The notes under the pieces: generated by a model | Database searches by the model: none | Told to the model about the DNA's origin: nothing | What the model saw: only the letters and a program-made list of their open reading frames with translations | Shown here: positions 12,442 to 23,275 of the stretch, one piece after another | How the letters are laid out: every line of letters starts with the position of its first letter | Position numbering within the stretch: the first letter of the stretch is position 1 | Origin: Pochonia chlamydosporia 170 | Lineage: Eukaryota; Ascomycota; Sordariomycetes; Hypocreales; Clavicipitaceae | NCBI RefSeq assembly: GCF_001653235.2 | Contig: NC_035795.1 | Coordinates: 1,984,001-2,048,000 of the forward strand | Length of the DNA: 64,000 bases | Direction: 5' to 3' | Made by a program: the position numbers and the translations under genes

Positions 12442-13917
12442 ATGACGGTTGACCAACAGATTCGGGAGCCTGTTCAGATTACGGCCCCAACCATAACTCA
12501 CCTGCCAGAAACTGAAATCTCCAAAACAGTTGTCATTGAGCCATATCATGTCGATTTGCTCCCAGAGTACAACTACGTCAGCCGAGAATACCTAATTAGC
12601 GGTACAGCATACGGACAGCCATATTGCACCCGCATTCTTCTACGATGCCCTGCGGATCCAGAACAATTTACTGGATTCGTAGTAGAAGAGCCTTCGCATC
12701 TATGGGGTGGAACAAGTATTTGGCGTCACATCAACCGATGGTTAATGAGGAACGGTGAGTACACCGGTCAAACGCTTATGCAGTTTAGAAAATCTAACAG
12801 TGTATAGGCCACGCATGGTTAGAGGTAGACTCACAAAGTCCCTCTGCAATCAGTAAAATAAAACATGCAGATCCAGAGCGCTACCAAGCCATGCATTTCA
12901 TACCCGGACCCCTCGCAAATGAGTTCTCAGAAAACATCCCCTTCGAGACAGAAGTCACCAAGGACTCACTGTGGGAGACATACAACTCCTTCAAAGCCCA
13001 ATGGTGGCCCGCCACGCCTCAATCTCCTGAAATCATTGCGGCTGCTTCGTATGCTTTGCGCAGCGGAAAACTAGGCTTGACTGCGACTCGAGTAGTTCTC
13101 AGCGGACTCTCGCAGACTGGCGGGCTGACGAGACGGTTCATCACCCACTCGTCTCATTTGCGGTTGCCGGATGGTACATTGCCATTTGAGGGCTATGTTC
13201 CATGCCAATCGGGAGGGTCTGCACTACCTGATTGCCCTGGAGTCAAGATTATTGAACTACTGGGGGAATCAGAGTTTCAAACAGTCAGGCTGCCATGCGG
13301 AATTGGCGGGCAGGTTAAAGAGACGCTGCACCGACGACCGGACAGCGACTCATTCCGGCTGTATGAAATTGCAGGCATGGCTCATCGGGAATCGAGATAT
13401 CCATCCGCCATTGATACGAAACGATGGGCTGTTGCGGACTTGAAAGGAGCCAAATGGAGCACCTTTTCGAACTCGTTTATTTATCACGCTGTGTTTGAAG
13501 CTCTTGAGAAATGGACGGGCGACGAGAGTATAAGTCCACCAGCTGGAGTTATTCTTGAGACGGTCGGCCAGACGGATGAGATTGAGAGGGATATTCACGG
13601 GAATGCACTTGGTGGAGTGAGGACGCTGCATACAGAAGTGCCGTTGTCGCGACTTGTGGCTGCGACGCCAAAGGGTCGACCAAATTGGTATTGCGGTGAG
13701 TTCACTGCTGTAAGTGTCATTTTTAGTATCTTACTGACTTTTTTTAGGCTCGGAATGGGATTTCAGCAAAGACAAGTTGCGGGAATTATATGGTACAGTG
13801 GATAACTATCGACAACTTGCTGGGCGAGCGATTCAGGACCAGATCAAAGCTGGGTTTTTGCTGCGAGGCGATGCAGAGACGTTGAGACGGGAGACTATAG
13901 AAAAGGTTGTGTTTTAG
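12442..13917 (+). CDS. Alpha/beta hydrolase-domain enzyme (Abhydrolase_10 type)
   Basis: Exons 12442-12754, 12808-13695 and 13748-13917 give 456 residues. I start at ATG 12442 (context CCAAAATGACG); the frame is open further upstream, but only from a TTG. The N-terminal part reads VDLLPEYNYVSREYLISGTA. The nucleophile elbow is LSGLSQTGG, with Ser in G-x-S-x-x-G form. Later come FEGYVPCQSGGSALP and YEIAGMAHRESRYP, where the His may complete the triad. This layout matches the poorly characterised alpha/beta hydrolase-domain family PF20091, found in fungi and bacteria. Both introns are phase 1 with GTGAGT donors. The substrate is unknown. Its divergent pairing with a permease and the shared regulatory motif suggest hydrolysis of an imported ester or lactone. 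Confidence 0.82.
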
Positions 13918-14373
13918 ATTTGAGATTGCATTTTATAGGAATAATGAGAGTCAAGTAGATATTGTATGGTGGTTACATAGTTAATAGTTGTGGTGATGAT
14001 GCGGCGACGGAGCAGATTTCCTATCTGGGAAGGAAATCGCCGAGGCCACCGATTGACCATGTCACTCGCCCCATCCTTCTGTATTTCAAGCTCACTACAG
14101 CTGTGCATACCTAGAAATACAATGGGTATCCCACTGAAAAGGTCCATGTTTGGTGCCTGGCATTCAATGTTGGGGTATTGACGTGGTTCCAACGTTCCAT
14201 GTCGGTACTTCGGCAACACACATCGATGCCTCGGCTCTCCACAACCCCATTCATAAACCCCGGACTCCGCGCCGGTCGCCGCTCACGGCCATCTCCAAAT
14301 GAACTTCATCTCGTAAACCCGCGTCATCCTTCACTTCAGCATATAGACAGAGTGGAGCGCATTGCATTTCAAA

Positions 14374-15563
14374 ATGAAGGGAATCGAAGTCAAGGAATAT
14401 GTCAAGGTATGCACGTACCGTGAAACCACCTCACCGCTCACATACTGATGTGGTTTCCAGTCCCCAACGGAGCTCAAGGTGGCGGAGCTTGCAGACCCTG
14501 TGCCCAAAGATGACGAGTATCTGATTGAGGTTCGCGCGGCGGCCACCAATTTCTTTGATGTCCTTCAGATTGCGGGCAAATACCAGAACCAACCACGTAT
14601 GTATCCCTTCACCAGAGCAGGATGCCTGATCAAATTGCTGATTCGCGACACAGCCTTCCCATGGATTGCGGGCGCCGAGTTCGCTGGTGTCGTCATTTCA
14701 ACGCCTAAGGGGTCCAAGAACCCCCAGTTTCCCAAGGGAGCCCGGGTTTTCGGCGCTACTCAAGGAGCATATGCGTCCAAGTGTGTTGCTAAGGAGGTGG
14801 CCATGCTGCCTGTCCCTGAGGGCTGGTCGTTCACCGAGGCGGCCGGTCTGTTCGTCACTGCCCCTACGAGTTACGGCGCCCTTGTGGTGAGGGCGAATGT
14901 CAAGCAGGGAGATTATGTGTTGGTTCATGCGGCGGCTGGTGGAGTTGGTCTGGCTGCTGTTCAAGGTGAGTTGCGGGTTTCCAAAGAAGACAAACCGGAT
15001 GATGGCGAATGCTGATGTTATTTTCGTTCTCAGTTGCCAAAGCATTCGGCGCTACAGTCATTGCAACAGCATCTACCCCTCGCAAATTGGAAGTTGCCAA
15101 GTCGTTTGGCGCAGACCACGTCCTCGACTACAAGGACCCGGAGTGGCCGGCCAAGGTCAAGAAGCTTACTCCCAAGGGTCGCGGTGTTGACATTGTCTAC
15201 GACCCCGTCGGTTTAGTAGATAAATCTACCAAGTGTACTGCCTGGAATGGCCGTATCCTGATTGTTGGATTCGCCGGTGGCGCCATTGAAAAGGTTGCCA
15301 TGAACAAGGTACTACTCAAGAACATTTCTCTGGTGGGCATCCACTGGGGTGCGTATAGCATCAACGAGAGAGAGACTATTCCCGTAGTGTGGCAAGGCAT
15401 TACGAAGCTGGTCAAGGAGGGGAAATTCCGTGGAACCGAGTTTACAGATGAAGAGTTTGTAGGATTAGATAGAGTCAGTGATGCACTGGTCGCGTTGTCA
15501 GGGCGTGGGACTTGGGGAAAAGTTGTGGTCAAGGTGCCGCAGGAGGGAGGTAGCCGGCTGTAA
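14374..15563 (+). CDS. Zinc-independent MDR quinone oxidoreductase-like dehydrogenase
   Basis: Exons 14374-14406, 14461-14596, 14654-14965 and 15034-15563 give 336 residues starting MKGIEVKEYVK. The catalytic-domain segment AAATNFFDVLQIAGKYQ and the IAGAEFAGVV segment are typical of quinone oxidoreductase (QOR)-type enzymes. The nucleotide-binding motif is HAAAGGVGLAAVQ (AxxGxxG). It is followed by VAKAFGATVIATASTPRKL and the YDPVG segment. No zinc-ligand signature is seen, so an NADPH-dependent quinone or enone reductase is expected (family knowledge). Splice joins keep the frame and rebuild conserved segments. The gene follows the hydrolase in the same direction after 456 bp. It lacks the CCGAC-N3-GTCGG motif, so membership of that regulon is not shown. 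Confidence 0.88.
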
Positions 15564-15699
15564 ATTGACTGGGAGATAAATGACAAGTAGTTCAATAGCA
15601 TTGATCGATTAATGATGCATCAATTGATTCCTATGAATGAATTCTTGGTGTTGTTGTGCGTCAGGAACGGTTATAAGTAGAATAGAGCGTCAAGCAGGT

Positions 15700-16090
15700 A
15701 CATACGACCATAGCCACCAGTCAAATCTGGATCCCGTCAAGCTCTTCTCCGGGGTTTAAATGCCTCGAGATATGGAGGAGTGTGCCTCCATTTTTGGAGG
15801 ATGGGATGACCGTTTTTGGGTGACAGAGAACCAGACTTGGTGTGGGAGGATTACAGTCATCCGCCGTATTTTACGACGGAGGGCGCCGACAGAGGCACTA
15901 AGATGCTCCTTTAGTGCCTCACAATCACACCCCCCTCCACGTCGGTGCCTATTACCTGCAAGAAATGGGCCTTTAAAAGCTACCAGGCTCCAGGTTATAC
16001 GACCGCAGGGGGAGTCGATGCTAAGTGCTCGTGAATCAAGGCTGTACTTTCAGCTCATAAACAACCCGCCTGAAAATAGCCTCCTAGCAT
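15700..16090 (+). repeat. 5S-headed dispersed repeat, copy 1
   Basis: It starts ACATACGACCATAG, the 5' end of fungal 5S rRNA, and stays 5S-like to GGATCCCGTC. It then switches to a non-5S body containing CTCTTCTCCGGGGTTTAAA and the palindrome CCTCCATTTTTGGAGG. Its downstream body (near 15,900-16,050) matches the copy at 31439. The 3' end is approximate. It contains no coding sequence. Confidence 0.7.
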
Positions 16091-16284
16091 AGGCCCAGCA
16101 TCTACCAAATTCCCATCGTCCCGAAACGGGTTGCAGTGGGATCCCGAGCTTTCTACCATCTATGCTCGTATGTGATAGACGTTGAAGCAAAATTGGCTCG
16201 TATCATTGCAGTCATGGACGTGAGGACAACGCTGAAGATGTGTTTATGCCTACGACGGCTAAGTTCCCCATCTAGATTTCAACT

Positions 16285-19200
16285 CTATAATGGAACGGTT
16301 TGAGAACCTGGCCGCTCAGTGGGCATGTCCAACTTTATCAACCTCCACACCAACTCCCAGCTAACTCTCAAGATAGTTTCATACATCAGCGCTCTTGCAA
16401 TGAGAGAAAGTAATCTTGTATCAATTTTTGGCGAATGGGGTACATATATTAACCACTGGCGAGCTCTCGGCCAAGTGGCTGCTGCCAGGTTCGCTGCAGA
16501 TATGAGAGTAGGAATACATAACGTCCATAACGGTTTGTATTGATACAGTAATTCTTTCCCAAATCTACGTTGCCATTTTGGTTGTGATGAACGGTCAACA
16601 AAGTCGAAAGACTCTGCAAACCTCTCATAGCGAACTCTCTGGGCGACGAACTCAAGGCGCGGGAATTCAAAGATGAGAAATCCCATCATGCGTGAGAAAA
16701 TGAGGAGACCTAGGCAGGAAACTCGCGGGTACCGAAACATCCAGTAGAGTACGTTGAGAGGGATGTTGAAACGTTTTAACCACGAGGGAAGCCGCAACAT
16801 GTCGAAGGTGTACTCAAAGGCTTGATAAAGCGAGTAAGCCCAGATATGAGATTCGGGCGAGAAAGAAGCCATGCCCAAGACAAGGCACCAGACTGATGCA
16901 ACCACAATGGAAGACGGCTTTGACAGGCTTTTTTGGAGTCGGTACCCTCCGGCACGAGTATAAGTTGTTCGTGGCCATACAATTTGATCTATGGCAAGTC
17001 AGTCAACCCATTATGGTGAGAAGGGGGTTAGCTCTGACCGCAATTCAAGAAGCACTTTGCCCCTGACTCAGCTTGCTTTGCAGAGAATGATAACTCAAGT
17101 TCCGATTCATCGATAGCTGGACCACTTTTTGAGCTTCCATTCCAGAAGATATATTCTAGTGGACAGATGAACGTCAGACATAGTTGCTGTCGTTTTAAAG
17201 CCTCGCCACTATTCAAGACAAAACACGCGCCAACTCCTTGGGAATTATTTGCAGGTGTAAGGCCATGATATCCATGCAGAAAGATGCTGAGAGTCGCAGA
17301 TTTGTAGTTGCTCAGATCTCTCTTCTCGGGTAGAAGCAGTTTCACTTGGATCACGACCGAGTCTGAATGTGGCACTGTGACGAGGAATTCATTTTTATCG
17401 AGACCGTCATTTAGCTCAATCAGGAAGAGGACTGATGCTGTGTCTGACGGGACAAAATCCAAGCCCTCTGACTCAGTATTCCAAGTCATATAGCCGAATT
17501 GCTCCGATATGGCTCCAGATGGGTAACTAGGAAGCCATTCGCAACCCTTGATGAGTGGTGCATCATCTGGGTAAGGCAGGAATATCATTGATAGTGGGAC
17601 TTTCTCTTGCGCTCGAAGGATTCCCAACATCCTCTGCCCTTTGTCCATCTGCAAAATTTCGAAGGCGCTCAAATTGAGCATGATGCCGAGAAGTCCGTGC
17701 AAATCCTCTCGTTGTGAGGTGTTTCTGGATGATAAGGCATTCCACACTGCGACCAGAGGGCTCCGTTGCTGTTCTTTTCTTTCAATACTTTGGTTCATGA
17801 TGTCTGGCATTGAGTTGACATATGTGAGGCATTGATACTTGAGGATTCTCTCGAACATGGATGAGCACCTATCTGCCGGAATATCTGAGATCCATTTCCT
17901 TGGGTTGATTATTTCGTCAGCCAAAATGAAAGAGAACTGCCGCGCTAGTGATGCTTCCTGGAACGTCCAGCACCTTGACATCCACGGAGAGGTCAGCAGT
18001 ATGGCGGCAAGTTCTAGGTCTCCTGCTTTGCGATAAAGTATATCTCGAGCTGTATGGTCGATGACTAATACGTGCATCGCAGAGGCATAAACAAATGCCA
18101 TCTTGTTAATTGCCTTCATTTTCAACTCATGCTCGGCCTTCTCCTCATCCGGCGCTTTGACTTTTCCTGTGTCCCTTGCGACGGGGATACACAAGGTATC
18201 GAACCAGATATACAAATCATTTGAGTCTTCGTTCGCTCCTGAAAGTGCCAACGAATCCACAAGCCGAAGGTACCATTCAAGCGGCCCTTGATCGAGGTTT
18301 GAGATCTGGGAATCGCCGAGTAGCCAGTTGAGGACTTGATATAATTTAGACTTTGTCCAATTAGTGTTTGCGTCATGGGATCTCTGGAACATCCCTTTAC
18401 CATATTCTTTATTTTGACATCTCCTTGCCGCGTTATAGATGAATTTGAGTTGACAGCTTGGTACTGTATTTTCCTTTGGATTTCCAAGACCGCCTGACCA
18501 AACATGCGAAATAGCAATAAAAGGTTTTCCATATCCAAGTTCAACAACACTAACGTTAACATCCCCTTGTGTTGTCTTGGAAAGTTTGATCAAAGGCACA
18601 CCACCCCCTTGAATGATCTGCTCTATGTACTTAGAATTCGGCCCCTTGCATGCGCACCGACAATCAAGAGTCGTGTGCTGGGAGATGTATCTCCCTCGTT
18701 CCATGTTGACGTTATTGCCTTTACAATCTAACTCAGAGCATGTTTTGTGTCCAGAATGGAAATCCACAGACACGCTAGCCAAGTAGTATGTCAAGGCTGC
18801 TGGGTACGTGGCGTGAAACACCTTGGTCCAGTACCGACACCACCCGGCGGCTAACATTCGTTTCTCTAGTATCCCATCTTTCACATAGCCGCCAATCCGA
18901 CTTTCAGGAGCACATTGTGGGTCTCTGATAACCTCCATCGACCAAGCCAATATATCAATACTCAGTGCGACTTTCTCTGCCAAGGGTGATTTCCCACGTA
19001 TCATACGAGCCTGGGACGTTGCCGTGGCCGCTAACACTTTGAGAGCTTTTATGGGAAGAGTTTGCCTGACTGATTGAAGCCTATCCTGTAGCTTTGCGAG
19101 TGTAATTATTGGCTCGTTAGATACGTTGGAAATGCAGATGAAGTCATCCAGGACGAACCGACAGCCCAGAACGCCAATTAGCAAGCCAAAATATATCCGT

Positions 19201-19460
19201 GCTTGAGCTTTGCCGGCGACACGCTGAGGATTGCATTCCTGCCAGTACTTGACGGCTGCTGTCGAGTCTTGGAAGCAATCAGCGAGTGTTGGAATGTCGT
19301 TGAAATGGCCAATTTGATTTTGATCATATGTGAGAATATCTTCACAGATAAAAGGTACCTCAAGAGGTGGAACATTAGCGTTGCTGGGAAATGGAAGGTG
19401 GTCCATGACGGACAGACTTAGGCTGGGGGACGCAACTATCCAGAATGAGCAAGCCTTCAT
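16285..19460 (-). CDS. HET-domain (heterokaryon incompatibility) protein with C-terminal extension
   Basis: A long exon from ATG 19460 (an in-frame ATG at 19406 is also possible) to 17039 encodes a HET domain. Its hallmark segments appear in order: PFIAISHVWSGGLG, LYIWFDTLCIPVA, INKMAFVYASAMHVLVID and SPWMSRCWTFQEASLARQF. Upstream is a roughly 300-residue N-terminal region ending in a Cys-rich TTLDCRCACKG segment, a layout seen in large fungal HET proteins. An intron at 16989-17038 (donor GTCAGA, weak; acceptor CCATAG with a CTGAC branch) joins it in phase to an open frame ending ERPGSQTVPL at 16285, giving about 1,041 residues. The extension is partly hydrophobic and has no recognised domain. 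HET proteins trigger cell death after non-self fusion (family knowledge). The weak donor leaves a HET protein ending at 17028 as an alternative. Confidence 0.78.
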
Positions 19461-22400
19461 CAACCGTGTAAAATCTCGACTCTGTGAGAGGTCTCGAACC
19501 TTGATTGTCGCAAACTGATTATCCTATGAGTGATTAGTGGTCCTGAATGAGTTTCGGCAGATTGGTATTGCTTGTGAGGATGTAGCTGTCGTCAGTGTCT
19601 CAGCCACCAGCCAGTAAGTCCCGTGCTCGTACCTACAACACCACAGAGTATATTGGAGCATGACCAAATGGTCAACTAGTCTGGGACTTTCTAGGCAGGC
19701 TTCCAAATGGCTGGGCTCCCTAACTATCTGTTTCCTACGGCGGTTCTTGGACTTCTTAGTTGGCATTCAAGCGATCACGGCCAATACCATGTTTTAGGGC
19801 CATCTAACCCTACAAAAATTGTGCTGGAGGTTAGTAAATTACATATACTTCTGATTCTTAGATTCTCAATACTTTCCACGAAACATTCAGCATCCTCATA
19901 ACGCTATATACAGGAGTGAGTGTTTAGGCTGGTAGAAAGGCAGATTTTCAAATACTACTGAGATGGGCGGCACAGCCAAGCTGCATTCCCCCCTCTCACC
20001 CGGAGACACAGGCGGTCATTGACTGCCTTGTTGTTACCTGGCCGCTTATCCCAACAGTCTGTTCTAATGTAAGTGTGATTGATGATGTGCACTTAAAACG
20101 GTGGCGCAAATACTCGAACTGCAACGTATAAACTGATTTTGCTTCTATACTGTCACATACGACCATAGCCACCAGTCAAATCTGGATATTGATTCCGCAT
20201 GAATGGATAGACAACCGAAAATAGCACCATCCTCTTCCATCAGCCTCACACCAAGGTGGCTGTGGCTCAAGTTCCTGGCCTCCTGGCAGCCTTTGTTCTA
20301 AGTTCGTCCACATTTTTAGACCAACATGCGAACCTCACTGCAACCGTCGCTTCCAGCCCCCTAAATTATAAAAACGTCACAAAGAATCGTTAGCGTATGT
20401 GTTACGCACAATTAGTACATCATGTCTATCCTATTATTTTCCTCTGGGCATAAACTCCTTTTCGCAAAATCCTGTCATCTGTGACGTTTTGCATGCATAC
20501 ATCGTGGGTAGGATATGTGCGGCGCTTTGTTCAGATCTTGCGCCTATTTTCTATACTCAGTACCTTGCCGTTCTTCTGCAGTTTCAACGCGGCTTTACCT
20601 GCCCGGTACAAGGTTACAGGTCACCCTGGACTCATAGGGGATAGGGGAAAGTGTCTGGATTCTTCCTACGGACCAGATTTCCACCAACAATGTCGACAAC
20701 CCCCCTTGCACAACTAGGCGCCGGGAATGTTCGAGTTAGCTACCCGGACCAATCTCAGTGCTCTAGGACACGGCACGTCCCGCTGGGCAAGTGGATCCTT
20801 GCCCAAGTCAAGTAAGTCAGCTGAAAAAGAGTCAGGAACAAGATGTCTGGCGGGCCTACTTGACAAGTTTGGGGCAGGCATGGATGCTTCCAGCATGTTG
20901 TTCTCTCTTCACCCTTAGGAACAGATACACTAGAGCCATATGTCCACACGATTCTGTCTCGTTTGTTCTCCATGCTTGACCACAAATCCTCTGTTAGAGC
21001 TTCACGTGCTTTTGTTTAATGTACGCTCCTGCCGTTGTGCTTATTCTGTAAGACTACATACAACCTCATGCATTCCAGACTCGTACGTCGTACTACAGGG
21101 CTCTTATATCACCAGTGGATATTCTTCCCATTTCTTATCAGGCCCAGCATAACCGTCAAGATCATATGCTTGATGAGTTGGGTACAGAATGGAAGGCCGA
21201 AATCACGCTGGAAAGCCTAGGAGGGTTACATCATCAAAGTATTCTAGGCAGCCGTCGTGGCTTGGGTGAAGTTATCGCAGGGGATGTATCGCAGGGGATG
21301 GAAACAAGATCTGAGGTACTGCGTTCTTCGTTCCAGCTCGGCAAATCTGGCAGTGCTCGCCATCCTTTGATGGTGGCGGCCGCAATCAATTCAATTCTCC
21401 AACAGCCCCTTACAACTCCACCCAGCCTCTTTATTAGAAGTCAGTACAAGGGTGTTATGCTGTTGGTCGAAGTTGCCAAATGCAGGACCTTTGAGCTGTC
21501 TTGCCCCTGCAAGCGCTGTCCAATTGTGTCTGGTTCAAATGCATCAATTGATGTCTGGTGTTAACATTTGAAGCGCCGGTGTAATTCAGCGGGCACTAGG
21601 TGCCACTTGTCGCTACAGGCCACCGGGGACTTCCCCACACAAGCCACCCAGCGCCCACCGTCAATGACATGGTTCAATTGATGGCCTGACGAGCCGACTG
21701 GGGGGAGCACAGGGGGGGGCATTGGGGGCCATGCATGCAACACAGCTGAACATGTCAAGTCTGTCTGCAACCTTGATACTCCAGATGTCTCTGCTTGTGT
21801 CCTGTGTCCTGTGTCAGAGTGCGGACTCTTCCGCCTTGACCTCTTCCTGGGATTCCTTATTAACCATCAAGACTATCCACGCGGCAGGCCAACGCTTACT
21901 CCAAATTCAAGTCCTGTAAATACCTAACCTGTTGTACTGTGCCAAAAACATAAGTTCAAGGTTACCTCTACATTTCGCTGCCCATCAAAGGATGTTTCGG
22001 TCAAAAATTGCCAACAACAATCGCTCCATCCCATGAGCTCAGATATTCCATTCTTGAAATAAGATAACAAACCGAAAGACTCAATGGAAGGGTTATGTCA
22101 GTGATTATGAGTGGGTGAACCAGTGTATTTAAGGGCATCAAATGTTTGACTTGGCCGTTGCTGTTTAGAAAACACAATTTTTACTCAACCATACATATCA
22201 CAACTTTCTACCAAGCCAGTAGTCACCGGAGAGGAAAGCATCTGCGTTTCCAAGTAGTTCATTATCGTCCTACTCCGTGGATGATCATGTGTGCATCCCT
22301 CACACACATTTGCCAAGTCTTAAGTCTTATGACACGAAAGGCTGCGGGTTCAGCCCTCGCCCCATGAAATTGTTTGCGGACAAGACAATCATCAGGGTTC

Positions 22401-23275
22401 CTGGATATATCCTTGTATAAGCTGCATTAGAACCGCATTTTCTTTCCACTAATTTGATCGAAAGTGCCTCGCTCGGTTGAACTGGTTGCAATACCACCCG
22501 CCATGGCCCTGCTTACGGAGTTGCATATCTTCTTTCCCTGCGTGAGTCCTTAAGGAAGCCTTGCTGTTCCAGAAATTGAGGTGGCTGGCTCGGCTATCCA
22601 ACTTGGAAGTCCCGAGTAAATTTTAAACGTGCAACTGTTCCCATCAGTGAAAGGGAACGCAGTGGTTACTGGTAGCCAGCTGTGCTGGCAAACTTTGCAC
22701 ATTTCATGAGTTACAAGGTTAGCAAATACAGTAGACTTGGGGTTCCATGATAATGGGTTGCCTTTGTATGTTACTTTATATTTTGCCACATAAACACTAA
22801 TTATTAAAAACACATTAGGAAAGTGAACTACTTTAAGGGATAGAACATAGCTAGTTCACATATATCATGAGACCTGTATCTGAACGTCCTAAACATTGAC
22901 TTCTATGCTGTTCCCTTCTTCTATCTGCTACAAAAGTTCCAAGAGGACGTCTAATCAGCCTAATATGTTTCAGTATTTGCACGACGAGCGTGTACCCTCC
23001 CCGGCCCAGCCGATGAAAACCCCTGGGCCGCACAGCCTTGTTCCAAACATGTCGGATTGTGTTGAACCAACATGCATAAACCCCCTGCGACTGCAGCACC
23101 CCAACCCCCTATGCCCTTTCAACAAGCTGTCGAGTTGTGAATCTGTGTAAACTGAAGAGGGTTATGTGAAGGTTTAAAGACTCGCCTTGTCCCCTTTAAG
23201 GTTGGTTGCACACCAGGTAGATCCTTTTGTATAACATCGTGTCATTTAGTTGCTTGTTGCAATACAGCCGAGACC
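19461..23275. other. Gene-poor stretch upstream of the first T5orf172 gene
   Basis: I see no convincing gene in these 3.8 kb. They contain a 33-bp truncated 5S-headed repeat (20155-20187), a short tandem duplication near 21,264-21,290 and a G-rich run near 21,705-21,720. The segment near 22,555-22,690 is visibly related to sequence near 41,675-41,790 upstream of the paralogous gene. Open frames are below 150 codons, overlapping and without domains. Confidence 0.5.
20155..20187 (+). repeat. 5S-headed repeat, copy 2 (33-bp head only)
   Basis: ACATACGACCATAGCCACCA and the next 13 bases match the other copies exactly, then homology stops at TCTGGAT. About 20 bp upstream (TTGCTTCTAT..CTGTC) also resemble the flank of the copy at 26646, so these two may share an older insertion context. 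Confidence 0.6.

Noticed and set aside
22339..22363. tRNA-like T-arm (GCGGG-TTCAGCC-CTCGC)
   Set aside because: No matching acceptor stem, D-arm or anticodon arm upstream, and the loop deviates from TTCRANY.
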